A stretch of 64,000 nt of DNA from Pseudomonadota bacterium (GCA_023457435.1 JAEWLS010000035.1:73368-137367); one strand, 5' to 3'. Shown: positions 17,431 through 26,408, numbered from the stretch's first letter. Notes: generated from the letters alone by a model not told the origin. Translations and numbers: made by a program.

Positions 17431-18183
17431 ATGTCAGAAGGCGCGCCATCATCAGGCGGGCGGGAGCCAAGATTGGCAGCGAGTGGCGTATTCAAGGCGA
17501 AGCCTCCGGCGGGGGTGGACCCGATCGGGACATCGAGCGAAGGCGCCTCCGTCTACCACCTCATCCGCGAAGCGATCATCGACGGGAGGCTGAGGCCGAA
17601 CGAGCGGCTTGTGGCGGCCGACCTCGCGCGAAGGCACGGCACGTCGACGAATCCCGTGCGCGAAGCTCTGCAACTCCTGCGCGGCGAGGGCTTCGTGACG
17701 TTCGCCGTCAATCGCGGCGCGCGCGTCAGGCCGATCGATCAGGATTTCGTGCGCGACATCTCGGAGATCGGCGTGCTGATCGAGCCGGGACTGACGCGCT
17801 GGTTCGTCGGCATGGCGACCGAGGAAGACATCGCCGAGCTGGAACGGCTGCAGGCGCTGATCGAGCAGAACAACTTCGCCGACCCGATACGCCATAGCGA
17901 ACTGGATACGGCGTTCCATACGGTCATGTACCGGAGGCACTACAACCGCCACGCGGCGTCGTTGTGGTGGAAGCATCGCGAGGTGCTGCGGGCTGTCGGC
18001 CGCCGCTACGATTTCACGCTGGCGCGCCGCGACACGATCATCCGCGAGCACCGCGAACTCATCCGGCTGACCAAGGCGCAGGACGCCGAGAAGGCGGCGG
18101 AGCTGATCGCGCGGCATGTCGAGGGTTCGGGGCGCCACCTATTGGAACAGATGCGCGCATTCAATGGTGCGCCGACCGGCTGA
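17431..18183 (+). CDS. GntR-family transcriptional regulator (FadR/FCD subgroup)
   Basis: A 250-residue DNA-binding protein. The winged helix-turn-helix occupies about residues 40-105 (LIREAIIDGRLRPNERL, ADLARRHGTSTNPVREALQLLRGEGFV) and the FCD ligand domain about 115-240. It is divergent from the uptake operon and upstream of two dehydratases, so it likely responds to a sugar acid and controls both directions. The start is uncertain: ATG17431 lacks a good ribosome site, while TTG17473 has CGGGAG six bases before it and would remove 14 unstructured residues. Confidence 0.88.
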   Translation: MSEGAPSSGGREPRLAASGVFKAKPPAGVDPIGTSSEGASVYHLIREAIIDGRLRPNERLVAADLARRHGTSTNPVREALQLLRGEGFVTFAVNRGARVRPIDQDFVRDISEIGVLIEPGLTRWFVGMATEEDIAELERLQALIEQNNFADPIRHSELDTAFHTVMYRRHYNRHAASLWWKHREVLRAVGRRYDFTLARRDTIIREHRELIRLTKAQDAEKAAELIARHVEGSGRHLLEQMRAFNGAPTG

Positions 18184-18207
18184 AGCGCCGAAGGGAAGGG
18201 GAAGTCC

Positions 18208-19377
18208 ATGAGGATCACGGGCGTGACGCCTTGGCTGATCAACTCCAGGGCGTCGTACTGGGGCGAATTCCTGTTCGTCGAGATCAACACCGACGAGGGC
18301 ATCACCGGCTGGGGCGAGATCACCACGACGACGAAGATCGCCAATCGCGCGCTGCGCTCGATGCTTCAGCAGATCGGCAAGATGCTCGTCGGCGAAGACC
18401 CGGCACAGATCGAGCGGCTCTGGCACAAGCTGTTCCGCAGCTTCACCTACATGGGAAGCCGTGGTGCCGCGGTCGAATGCGTCAGCGGCATCGACATTGC
18501 TCTGTGGGACATCCGCGGCAAGGCGCTCGGTCAGCCGATCTACGAGCTGCTGGGCGGAAAGGTAAGAGACGAGATCGCGCTCTACACCCATCCAGACCAG
18601 CGCAAGTTCACCAGCAAGGAAGGCGTGATCCGCGAAATCAGGGACATCGTCGAATCGGGCCACGCGGCGCTCAAGTTCGACCCGTTTCCGTGGCAGGGCG
18701 ACAATTCGGGGCCGGAAGGCTGGACGCGCGAGCAGCGGGACGGCTACCTCGATGGCTCGATGACCCGCAAGGACGAGCGCGAGGCTGCGGAGCTGACGGC
18801 GCTGATCCGCGAGACGGCGGGGCCGGACGTCGAGATCCTCATCGACGCACACGGCCGTTTCGACGTGCCGACCGCGATCAGGCTTTGCCGCACACTCGAA
18901 GAGGCCGGCGACATCGACTGGTTCGAGGAACCGGTACCGCCGGAAAGCTTCAACGCCCTGAAGCAGGTTCGCGAGAAGGTGAACGCGCCGATTTCCTGGG
19001 GCGAGCGCGGCCACACAAAGTGGGATTTCGCGCCGATCCTCGAGAACAAGCTCGCCGACTACATCATGCCGGACGTCACCTGGACGGGCGGCATCACCGA
19101 GCTGAAGAAGATCTCGGCGATGTGCGAGGCCTATTACATTCCCGTCTCGCCCCACGACGCCGCCGGCCCGATCAACGTCGTCGCCGGAGCGCAGGTGATG
19201 ATGACCGTGCCCAATTTCTACAAGCTCGAGACGAGCGAGTGGAACCTCGGCAAGTACGACGAGCTGATCGACCGGCCTCTCGACAATTCGAACGGCAGCC
19301 TGAAGCTGACCCGCGGGCCGGGCCTCGGCGTCGAGATGAACCGCGACTACCTCGCCACGCACGTAATCGTAGACTAG
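18208..19377 (+). CDS. Enolase-superfamily dehydratase (mandelate racemase subgroup), E3
   Basis: A 389-residue enzyme with capping domain to about residue 125 and barrel motifs LKFDPF, LIDAHGRFD (metal Asp), WFEEPVPPE (metal Glu), WGERGHTKWDF (metal Glu), PDVTWTGGITE and SPHDAAGP (candidate catalytic His). The layout fits acid-sugar dehydratases such as galactonate or related dehydratases; substrate unknown. A strong ribosome site (AAGGGGAAG) precedes the ATG, 24 bases after the regulator stop, so it is in the GntR transcript. Confidence 0.9.
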   Translation: MRITGVTPWLINSRASYWGEFLFVEINTDEGITGWGEITTTTKIANRALRSMLQQIGKMLVGEDPAQIERLWHKLFRSFTYMGSRGAAVECVSGIDIALWDIRGKALGQPIYELLGGKVRDEIALYTHPDQRKFTSKEGVIREIRDIVESGHAALKFDPFPWQGDNSGPEGWTREQRDGYLDGSMTRKDEREAAELTALIRETAGPDVEILIDAHGRFDVPTAIRLCRTLEEAGDIDWFEEPVPPESFNALKQVREKVNAPISWGERGHTKWDFAPILENKLADYIMPDVTWTGGITELKKISAMCEAYYIPVSPHDAAGPINVVAGAQVMMTVPNFYKLETSEWNLGKYDELIDRPLDNSNGSLKLTRGPGLGVEMNRDYLATHVIVD

Positions 19378-19404
19378 GCGCAGCACCGCACGCGAAAGGC
19401 CAAG

Positions 19405-20610
19405 ATGAAGATCGTAGACCTCCGTTGCGCGGTCATCGGCCGCCATCCGATCGTGCGCATCGTCACCGATGAGAACATATACGGTCTCGGCGAGGTCGAG
19501 TTCACGAAGCCATACCTCAAGCCCTGGGTCCTGCACTTTCGCGAAGCGCTGATCGGCGAGGACCCCACGGACGTCGAGCGCTGCATGCTGAAGATCAGGC
19601 AGCGCGGGAGCTTCAAACCCTACGGCGCGGCCGTCAGCGCCATAGAGCACGCGCTCTGGGACATCGCCGGCAAGGCGCTGAACGTGCCGGCCTACAAGCT
19701 GCTCGGCGGCAAGGTGCGAGACCAGGTGCGCTGCTATAACGGCAACCGGCGGCGCAAGCGCAGCGGCGACCGGCCAGAAGACTACGCCGCCGACGTGAAA
19801 TGGATGATGGAGCAGCCCGAAGGCTTCTTCATGGTGAAGCAGGGCATCACCTTCCACTCCAACATGAAGGACACGATTCCCGATTTCCACTACGGCGTCG
19901 TGCAGAAGAAGGCCGGCTACCACGGCGCCATGGATCAGGGACAGATCAGCGAGCGCGGCATGGCCCACGCCGTCGAGTGCGTGGCGGCGATGAAGGAGGT
20001 GCTGGGCGACAAGGTCAGCCTCGCGCTGGATTGCGGCCCGGGCTGGTTCCTGCCGGACGCGATCCGCTTCGCCAACGCGGTCGAGCAGTACTATCCGATG
20101 TGGCTCGAGGACATGCTGACCGGCGACTACGTGCCCTGGGTCAACCCGCAAGCCTACCGCGAACTGACCCGGTCGACCAGCGTGCCGATCCACACCGGCG
20201 AGCAGATCTACCTGCGCCACAACTTCAAGGAGTTGATCGAGACCCAGGCAGTGCGCGTCATCGGCCCCGATCCGGCGGACATCGGCGGCATCGCCGAGCT
20301 CAAATGGGTCACGGAGCATGCCTACATGCACTCGATCATGATGGCACCGCACGGCACGGCCAATGGGCTTCTCGGGCTCGGCGCGCTGATCAACGTCTGC
20401 GCCACGCTGCCGGCCAACTTCATCGCATTCGAGTACCCGACCGCGACCGAGCCGTGGTGGGCAGATATCGTCACCGGACTGCCGGACAGGATCGTCACCA
20501 ACTCGATGATCGACCTGCTGCCGGGGCCGGGCCTCGGCCTGGATATCGACGCCGACGGTGCGCGCAAATACCTCGCCGAGGAGGATGCCAACTTCTTCGA
20601 CCGCGTCTGA
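19405..20610 (+). CDS. Enolase-superfamily enzyme (mandelate racemase/muconate lactonizing type), E4
   Basis: A 401-residue member with GGKVRDQV closing the capping domain, then ALDCGPGW (metal Asp), WLEDMLTGDY (metal Glu), TGEQIYLRHNF (metal Glu), DIGGIAE and MAPHGTANG (candidate His). A basic NGNRRRKRSGDR insertion near residue 113 and the GVVQKKAGYHG loop set it apart from E1-E3. It is 27 bases downstream of E3 in the same direction. It likely acts on a different acid sugar or in a successive step, which cannot be decided from sequence. Confidence 0.88.
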   Translation: MKIVDLRCAVIGRHPIVRIVTDENIYGLGEVEFTKPYLKPWVLHFREALIGEDPTDVERCMLKIRQRGSFKPYGAAVSAIEHALWDIAGKALNVPAYKLLGGKVRDQVRCYNGNRRRKRSGDRPEDYAADVKWMMEQPEGFFMVKQGITFHSNMKDTIPDFHYGVVQKKAGYHGAMDQGQISERGMAHAVECVAAMKEVLGDKVSLALDCGPGWFLPDAIRFANAVEQYYPMWLEDMLTGDYVPWVNPQAYRELTRSTSVPIHTGEQIYLRHNFKELIETQAVRVIGPDPADIGGIAELKWVTEHAYMHSIMMAPHGTANGLLGLGALINVCATLPANFIAFEYPTATEPWWADIVTGLPDRIVTNSMIDLLPGPGLGLDIDADGARKYLAEEDANFFDRV

Positions 20611-20628
20611 CCTCTCCGCGGCGCTTTA

Positions 20629-20657
20629 TTCATATCCGTCCTTTTGATATGAACCGG
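20629..20657. promoter_or_regulatory. Dyad operator upstream of the ArsR-type gene
   Basis: A perfect inverted repeat, TTCATATC (20629-20636) and GATATGAA (20646-20653), spaced by nine bases, extended on the right to GATATGAACCGG. It lies 20-48 bases before the ArsR-type start codon, where an autoregulatory site would be expected. The right half recurs almost exactly upstream of the arabinofuranosidase gene (GATACGAACCGG). Confidence 0.6.
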
Positions 20658-20676
20658 CATAGGAGTGCCGGGGCAT

Positions 20677-21603
20677 ATGTCGAACCAGATGGTCGTCATC
20701 GATCCGCTCGAGCGGATCGATCTGTTGAAAAGCCTCGCCAGCGAGGTGCGGGTACGCATCCTCGAACTGCTGCACCGAAGCGGACCCAAGAACGTCAACC
20801 AAGTAGCCGAAGAACTCGGCCTGCCGCAGTCGACCATATCCGCGAACATCCAGGTCCTCGTTGATTCCGGACTAGTGCAGACGCGTTCGCAGAAGGCACG
20901 CAAGGGCAGCCAGAAGCTCTGCTACACGACGTTCTCCGAGCTGCTCATCGCCTTCAAGGACCGCGCCAAGCGCGACGACGAGGGGGCAATCGAGGTCGCG
21001 ATGCCGCTCGGGCTTTACACACGGTGCGAGGTCTCGGCGCCCTGCGGCCTGTGCTCGAGCGATGGCGTAATAGGGCTGCTAGACGTGCCCGACACGTTTC
21101 TGGACCCGGATCGCATGCGCGCCGGTCTGCTCTGGTTCACGCGCGGCTTCGTCGAGTACCAGTTCCCCAACAATGCGACGCTCTCGAACGCCAGGGTCGG
21201 CGCCCTGGAACTGGCGCTCGAACTGTCGTCCGAAGTGCCCGGCACTTCGAAGAACTGGCCATCGGACATCACCGTCGCGATCAACGGCCACGAGGTCGAC
21301 ACGTGGACGGCGCCGGCCGATTACGGGGACAAGCGCGGCAAGTACACGCCGGCGTGGTGGAAGCTCGCAGGCTCGCAGTATGGCGACCTCAAGAACTGGC
21401 GGGTGACGCCGGACGGGACGTTCCGCGATGGCCGCAAGGTCTCCAACCGGTCGCTCGCCGACCTCGAACTCGACGCGCATCGCTCGATCCGTGTGCGGAT
21501 CGGCGTAAAGTCGGACGCGCGCCATCCCGGCGGCGTCAACATATTCGGCATCGGTTTCGGCAATTACAGCCGCGATATCGTACTGCGCCTCGAGAAGGCG
21601 TAG
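20677..21603 (+). CDS. ArsR-type transcriptional regulator with long C-terminal domain
   Basis: A 308-residue regulator. The winged helix-turn-helix (about residues 10-90) has DLLKSLASEVRVRILELLH and NQVAEELGLPQSTISANIQVLVDSGLVQ. The remaining ~215 residues are not a classic ArsR metal site; they contain a Cys-rich patch (CEVSAPCGLC) and a beta-rich region (LELALELSSEVPG, ITVAINGHEVDTW) that looks like a carbohydrate-binding type fold. I chose ATG20677 because AGGAG lies eleven bases upstream; a GTG four codons earlier overlaps that site. It probably controls the GH51/ABC genes downstream through the dyads noted around them. Confidence 0.85.
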   Translation: MSNQMVVIDPLERIDLLKSLASEVRVRILELLHRSGPKNVNQVAEELGLPQSTISANIQVLVDSGLVQTRSQKARKGSQKLCYTTFSELLIAFKDRAKRDDEGAIEVAMPLGLYTRCEVSAPCGLCSSDGVIGLLDVPDTFLDPDRMRAGLLWFTRGFVEYQFPNNATLSNARVGALELALELSSEVPGTSKNWPSDITVAINGHEVDTWTAPADYGDKRGKYTPAWWKLAGSQYGDLKNWRVTPDGTFRDGRKVSNRSLADLELDAHRSIRVRIGVKSDARHPGGVNIFGIGFGNYSRDIVLRLEKA

Positions 21604-21673
21604 GCTTTTCCACCACGCTCGCGAACAGCCCTTGACGCGCAAGCCTCAGCCGCGTGTTAATAAACCCGCAAGT

Positions 21674-21706
21674 CAGATACGAACCGGTCGACCGGATTGA
21701 TATCTG
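21674..21706. promoter_or_regulatory. Long imperfect dyad upstream of the GH51 gene
   Basis: CAGATA (21674-21679) and TATCTG (21701-21706) flank the perfect palindrome CCGGTCGACCGG (21684-21695). The two dyad axes differ by half a base. The left half GATACGAACCGG differs at one base from the ArsR-gene site. It is 16 bases before the GH51 ATG and would overlap the promoter or leader. Confidence 0.55.
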
Positions 21707-21721
21707 CCCGCGGGAGGGACC

Positions 21722-23227
21722 ATGAAAGCCAGGGTAAACGCCAGCGCGGCCTATGCGATCGCGGATATAGACAAGCGCCTCTACGGCTCGTTCCTCGAGC
21801 ATCTCGGTCGCGCCGTCTATTCGGGGATCTACGAGCCCGGGCATCCGCAGGCCGACGCGCAGGGCATGCGCAAGGACGTGCTGCAGCTGGTACGCGACCT
21901 CGACACGCCGATCTGCCGCTACCCCGGAGGCAACTTCGTCTCCGCCTACAACTGGGAGGACGGCATCGGTCCGCAGAAAGATCGGCCAAAGCGGCTCGAC
22001 CTCGCCTGGCGTACCACCGAGAGCAACCAGGTCGGCATCCACGAGTTCGCCGACTGGGCCGAGAAGGCCGGCACCGAGATGATGCTGGCGGTGAACCTCG
22101 GGTCCCGCGGGCTCGATGCGGCGCGCGCCTTCGTCGAGTATGTGAACCATCCAGGCGGCACCTACTGGTCGGATCTACGCGCCAGGAACGGGCGGAAGGA
22201 CCCCTGGAACTGCCGCCTATGGTGCCTGGGCAACGAGATGGACGGGCCCTGGCAGGTAGGACACAAGAGCGCCGCCGAATATGGGCATCTCGCCAACGAG
22301 ACGGCAAAGGCGCTGCGCGGGCTCGATCCGACGCTGGAACTGGTGGTCTGCGGTTCCTCGCACTCCAATATGCCGACATACCCGCAATGGGAGGCGACGG
22401 TGCTCGAGGCGACCTACGACCAGGTCGACTACATCTCCCTGCACATGTACTTCGAGAACTACGAGAAGAATACGGCCGACTATCTCGCGCTGCCCGTGAA
22501 GCTCGATCGCTATATCGGCACCGTTTCCGGCGTTATCGACTACGTGAAGGCGAAGACGCGCTCGAAGCGCGATGTGAAGATCTCCTTCGACGAGTGGAAT
22601 GTCTGGTACCACCAGCGCAAGCAGGACGCGCAGCGCATGCGCGAGTGGGACTGGCCGGAAGCGCCGCGCCTGCTCGAGGACATCTACAATTTCGAGGACG
22701 TGCTGCAGGTCGGCTGCATCATCAACACGTTCCTGCGCCGCTCCGACGTGGTGCGCATCGCCTGCATCGCGCAGCTGGTGAACGTCATCGCGCCGATCAT
22801 GACCGAGCCGGGAGGCCCGGCGTGGCGTCAGACGATATACTGGCCGTTCATGCTCGCCTCGAAGCATGGGCGCGGAACCGCGCTGCAGCTCGCGGTTGAG
22901 GTGTCGAGCTACGACACGTCGGTCGCAGACAACGTGCCGTGGCTCGACATCGCCGGCGTGCATGACGCCGATCGCGGGACGATCACGCTGTTCGCGGTCA
23001 ACCGCCACGCGACCGAACTCATCGAGGCCGAGGTCTGCCTCCATGGCTTCGCCGCCCGGTCAGTCGAACACACGTTGATACGCCACGACGATCTGGAGGC
23101 AACGAACACGATGGACGCGCCGGATAACGTCGCGCCCAAGAGAGGAAATGGTGCATCTTTATGCGACGGGAAATTGACGCTGGCGCTGCCGCCATACTCC
23201 TATTCGATGTTCACTATCGCACTGTGA
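21722..23227 (+). CDS. GH51 alpha-L-arabinofuranosidase
   Basis: The 501-residue enzyme releases arabinofuranose from arabinoxylan- or pectin-derived oligosaccharides. It has the GH51 barrel with RYPGGNF, CLGNEMDG (acid/base E172) and ISFDEWNVW (nucleophile E291), then a C-terminal beta-sandwich from about residue 385. No signal peptide is present, so it acts in the cytoplasm on imported short oligosaccharides. Length is normal. A GGGAGGGAC ribosome site precedes the ATG. It lies between its likely regulator and the second ABC importer, which probably supplies its substrate. Gene names abfA/arafA are used for this family. Confidence 0.95.
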   Translation: MKARVNASAAYAIADIDKRLYGSFLEHLGRAVYSGIYEPGHPQADAQGMRKDVLQLVRDLDTPICRYPGGNFVSAYNWEDGIGPQKDRPKRLDLAWRTTESNQVGIHEFADWAEKAGTEMMLAVNLGSRGLDAARAFVEYVNHPGGTYWSDLRARNGRKDPWNCRLWCLGNEMDGPWQVGHKSAAEYGHLANETAKALRGLDPTLELVVCGSSHSNMPTYPQWEATVLEATYDQVDYISLHMYFENYEKNTADYLALPVKLDRYIGTVSGVIDYVKAKTRSKRDVKISFDEWNVWYHQRKQDAQRMREWDWPEAPRLLEDIYNFEDVLQVGCIINTFLRRSDVVRIACIAQLVNVIAPIMTEPGGPAWRQTIYWPFMLASKHGRGTALQLAVEVSSYDTSVADNVPWLDIAGVHDADRGTITLFAVNRHATELIEAEVCLHGFAARSVEHTLIRHDDLEATNTMDAPDNVAPKRGNGASLCDGKLTLALPPYSYSMFTIAL

Positions 23228-23259
23228 GTATCAATACCGGACTTTCGGATACATACCGC
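23228..23259. promoter_or_regulatory. GATAC/CCG-containing element upstream of binding-protein gene 2
   Basis: GTATC (23228-23232) and GATAC (23248-23252) form an inverted pair, with ATACCGG between them and GATACATACCGC following. These pieces resemble the halves of the dyads before the ArsR and GH51 genes. The rest of the 116-base gap up to the next start holds a good ribosome site and nothing else obvious. Confidence 0.45.
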
Positions 23260-23343
23260 AGAGTTGGTTGCACTCGCGGTCCATTTGTGTAGCATGGCGC
23301 TCTGCGACAGCGGGTCAACCGCCGCAAACGGGAGGAAATGAAC

Positions 23344-24618
23344 ATGAACTTACGCAGGTTGATGGTGACCGCGCTGGTCGCCTCCGGCGGCCTCTGGGCC
23401 GGTGCAGCGCATTCTCAGGAAACCGTTGTCTGGTGGGATTTCCTCGGCGGCGGCGACGGCGTGCGCATGAAGCAGATGATTTCGGATTTCAATGCGGCCC
23501 ATACCGGCAAGATCAAGATCGATGCCACCACCCTGGAGTGGGGCACGCCGTTCTATGCCAAGGTGCAGACGTCGGCCGCGGTCGGCGAGGCTCCGGACGT
23601 GATGACCTATCACGCGAGCCGCATCCCGCTGGCACTGACGCAGGGCGTGCTCGACGAGATCACGGCAGACGACTGGAGCAAGATGGGCCTGTCGCAGGCC
23701 GACTTCGCGCCCGCGACCTGGGATGCCGTTACCAGCGAGGGTAAACAGTATGCCGTGCCGCTCGATACCCATCCGATCGTGCTATACTACAATCGCGACC
23801 TGCTGAAGAAGGCAGGTATGCTGACCGACGACGGCAAGCCGAAAGGGCTCGGCAGCGGCGAGGAATTCAATGCAACGCTCAAGGCGCTGAAGGATTCCGG
23901 CGTCGAGTTCCCGCTCGGCAGCGTGACGGCAAGCGGCGACTTCATGTTCCGCACCATCTACTCGTTCATGTGCCAGCAGGGCGGCGAGCTGATGACCGGC
24001 GACGAGTTCCTCGCCGGCGACAATGCCGACAAGCTGCAGAAGACGCTGGCGCTGCTGCAGGGCTGGACCAATGACGGGCTGCAGTCGAAGTACACCGACT
24101 ATCCCGCGACTGTCGCGCTGTTCACCTCGGGCAAGGCCGCGATGATGATCAACGGCGTCTGGGAAGTGCCGACGATGACCGACCTGCAGAAGCAGGGCAA
24201 GCTGTTCGACTGGGGCGCGATCGAGCTGCCGGCGGTGTTCGGCAAGCCCTGCACCTACGCGGACAGCCATTCCTTCGCGATCCCCAAGAACCAGGGCAAG
24301 ACGATGAGCGCGGAAAAGCGCGCAGCCGTGCTCGAAGTCATCTCGTGGATGGAGAAGAACTCGCTGTTCTGGGCGACCGCCGGCCACATTCCGGCCTATG
24401 GCCCGGTCACGGCCTCGGCCGAGTATAAGAAGATGGAGCCGAATGCGACCTACTCGCCGCTGACGGCAAACATGATCTTCGATCCGAAGTCGCCGCTCGC
24501 AGGTATCGCGGGCCCGATCTTCGACGTGATGTCGACGTACTACGTGCCGACCCTCAACGGCGAGATGGACCCCGCCAAGGCAGTTGAAGGGATCAAGGAA
24601 GAGCTCAACGCTCTCTAG
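23344..24618 (+). CDS. ABC sugar-binding periplasmic protein, system 2
   Basis: A 424-residue family-1 solute-binding protein with a signal peptide (LRRLMVTALVASGGLWAGAAHSQ, cleavage near AHS-QE). Mature motifs include VVWWDFLGGGDG, EAPDVMTYH and FTSGKAAMMINGVWEV. GGGAGGA is three bases before ATG23338 and nine before ATG23344; spacing favours 23344. It follows the arabinofuranosidase gene and probably captures arabino-oligosaccharides or arabinose. A strong stem-loop follows its stop. Confidence 0.92.
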   Translation: MNLRRLMVTALVASGGLWAGAAHSQETVVWWDFLGGGDGVRMKQMISDFNAAHTGKIKIDATTLEWGTPFYAKVQTSAAVGEAPDVMTYHASRIPLALTQGVLDEITADDWSKMGLSQADFAPATWDAVTSEGKQYAVPLDTHPIVLYYNRDLLKKAGMLTDDGKPKGLGSGEEFNATLKALKDSGVEFPLGSVTASGDFMFRTIYSFMCQQGGELMTGDEFLAGDNADKLQKTLALLQGWTNDGLQSKYTDYPATVALFTSGKAAMMINGVWEVPTMTDLQKQGKLFDWGAIELPAVFGKPCTYADSHSFAIPKNQGKTMSAEKRAAVLEVISWMEKNSLFWATAGHIPAYGPVTASAEYKKMEPNATYSPLTANMIFDPKSPLAGIAGPIFDVMSTYYVPTLNGEMDPAKAVEGIKEELNAL

Positions 24619-24633
24619 CCTCCCAGGGCTGAG

Positions 24634-24661
24634 GGGAGCCGCTTCGCAAGGAGCGGCTCCC
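24634..24661 (+). terminator. Intercistronic 10-bp stem-loop after binding-protein gene 2
   Basis: GGGAGCCGCT and AGCGGCTCCC pair perfectly around an eight-base loop, 15 bases after the stop, followed by ATCCTTTCC rather than a clean T-run. It probably stabilises the binding-protein message and partly attenuates the permease genes, as in many ABC operons. Confidence 0.5.
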
Positions 24662-24680
24662 ATCCTTTCCGGACGAGGCC

Positions 24681-25565
24681 ATGCTCGAAGACAGGCGAAA
24701 GCCGTACCTCATCGCGCTCCTGCTGGTCGCCCCGTTCGTGGCGATCTACGCGCTCGTCTTCGCCTATCCGACCGTTCAGATGTTCCTGTTGTCCTTCACC
24801 GACGCGCCGCTGATCGGCCCCGGCAAGTGGAAAGGCATCGACAACTACACCCGCTTGAACGGCGATCCCCTGTTCCGTCGCGCGGTGTGGAACACCTTCT
24901 ACTTCGTCGCCATGACGGTCGTGCCGGGAACGCTGATCGCGCTGGCGATCGCGCTCGGCGTCTCGCGGCTGCGCGGGAGAATGCAGTCGCTGGTGCTGGC
25001 GCTGTTTTTCCTGCCCTACATCCTGCCGGTATCGGTGGTGTATCTGCTCTGGGACTGGACGCTGAACTACCAGTTCGGCGTGGCCATGCACGTGCTCGAC
25101 TGGCTCGGCCTGCAGCGCGTGCCCGTTACCAAGTCGGCGGTCTGGTTCATGCCGGCGATGGCGCTGGTGACGATCTGGTGGACGGCGGGCTTCTCGATCC
25201 TGCTGTTTCTTGCGGGTTTGCGCGTCATCCCGGCCGAAATCTACGAAGCTGCCGAGCTCGACAATGCCAGCCGCTGGACGACGTTCCGGCGCATCACGTG
25301 GCCGCTGCTGAGGCCGGTGACCGCGCTGGTCCTGACCATCCAGCTGATCCTGCAGCTCAAGATATTCGACCAGGTGTATCTGTTCTCGCAAGGCGGTCGG
25401 CCGAACGACAACATGGTGCTCGTGTACTACATCTTCCAGCGCGCCTTTCAGCAGAATCAGGGTGGCCGCGCCGCCGCCGTTGCCGTCACGCTGTTCCTGC
25501 TCGTCATCGTCGTGTCGGTGCTGCAGTTCCAGGTCCTGCGCTGGGCTGAAAGGCGGCGCGCATGA
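24681..25565 (+). CDS. ABC carbohydrate permease (MalF type), system 2
   Basis: A 294-residue inner-membrane protein with six helices, the first at LIALLLVAPFVAIYALVFAYP, and the EAA loop IYEAAELDNASRWTTFRRITWP. It forms the channel with the following MalG-type subunit, whose start overlaps its stop by four bases. The ATG comes after the stem-loop that ends the binding-protein gene. Confidence 0.93.
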   Translation: MLEDRRKPYLIALLLVAPFVAIYALVFAYPTVQMFLLSFTDAPLIGPGKWKGIDNYTRLNGDPLFRRAVWNTFYFVAMTVVPGTLIALAIALGVSRLRGRMQSLVLALFFLPYILPVSVVYLLWDWTLNYQFGVAMHVLDWLGLQRVPVTKSAVWFMPAMALVTIWWTAGFSILLFLAGLRVIPAEIYEAAELDNASRWTTFRRITWPLLRPVTALVLTIQLILQLKIFDQVYLFSQGGRPNDNMVLVYYIFQRAFQQNQGGRAAAVAVTLFLLVIVVSVLQFQVLRWAERRRA

Positions 25566-26404
25566 CCGCCACTGCCGCGCGCCGCTGGAATTTCTGGGCC
25601 GGCGCGATCACGCTGCTGACCATCGCCTGCGCTCTCGTCTGGGCGTTCCCGCTCTATTGGGGCATCGTCTCGTCGATCAAGCCCGAGGACGAGGTCGTCC
25701 GGCCGTACATCGAGTTATGGCCCGAAACCCTGACGTTCCAGCATTATGTGCACACGCTGACGTCAACGCAGATCGGTACGTGGTACCTGAATTCCGTCGT
25801 CGTCGCCGTCGGCGTGACGGTTATCTGCGTCTTCACGTCGATGTTGTGCGGCTACGCGATCTCGCAGCTGCGCTTCCCCGGCCGCACCGCACTGTGGTGG
25901 CTGATCCTCGCCTCCTTCATGATCCCGGGCCAGGCGCTGATCATCAACCACTTCGTGCTCGTGGCGAATCTCGGGCTGATAAACACCTGGGCCGGCATCA
26001 TGCTGCCGCAGCTCATCCACCCGGTCATCATCATCGTCTACAAGCAGTTTTTCGATCAGGTGCCGCGCGATTTCCGCGAGGCTGCGGTGATGGACAACGC
26101 GTCCGAGTTCGCGATCCTGTTCAAGGTGTACCTGCCGATGAACTGGGGTGTGACGACGGCGCTGTCCATCGTCTGCTTCATCTGGACCTGGAACGCGTTC
26201 CTGTGGCCGTTTCTCTCGGTCACGCGGACCGAGATGATGACGGTCACGGTCGGCATCACGCAGGTCAACGATGCATTCGGCATCTACTATGCGCGCGAAC
26301 TGACCGCTGCCGTGCTTGCGGGCCTGCCTGTGGCGCTCGCCTATCTCTTGTTCCAGCGTCGCGTCACGGAAGCCATCACGCTCTCCGCCGGGATCAAGGG
26401 CTGA
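25562..26404 (+). CDS. ABC carbohydrate permease (MalG type), system 2
   Basis: A 280-residue permease with six helices and the EAA loop FREAAVMDNASEFAILFKVYLP. It overlaps the MalF-type gene (ATGA) and ends four bases from the convergent ATPase gene. The usual ATPase gene therefore does not follow in the same operon. Confidence 0.93.
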   Translation: MTATAARRWNFWAGAITLLTIACALVWAFPLYWGIVSSIKPEDEVVRPYIELWPETLTFQHYVHTLTSTQIGTWYLNSVVVAVGVTVICVFTSMLCGYAISQLRFPGRTALWWLILASFMIPGQALIINHFVLVANLGLINTWAGIMLPQLIHPVIIIVYKQFFDQVPRDFREAAVMDNASEFAILFKVYLPMNWGVTTALSIVCFIWTWNAFLWPFLSVTRTEMMTVTVGITQVNDAFGIYYARELTAAVLAGLPVALAYLLFQRRVTEAITLSAGIKG

Positions 26405-26408
26405 CGCT

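Noticed and set aside
18139..20352. A 737-residue minus-strand reading frame
   Set aside because: It is antisense to two enolase-superfamily genes and part of the regulator; the composition is the usual reverse-complement product of GC-rich codons, without recognisable domains.
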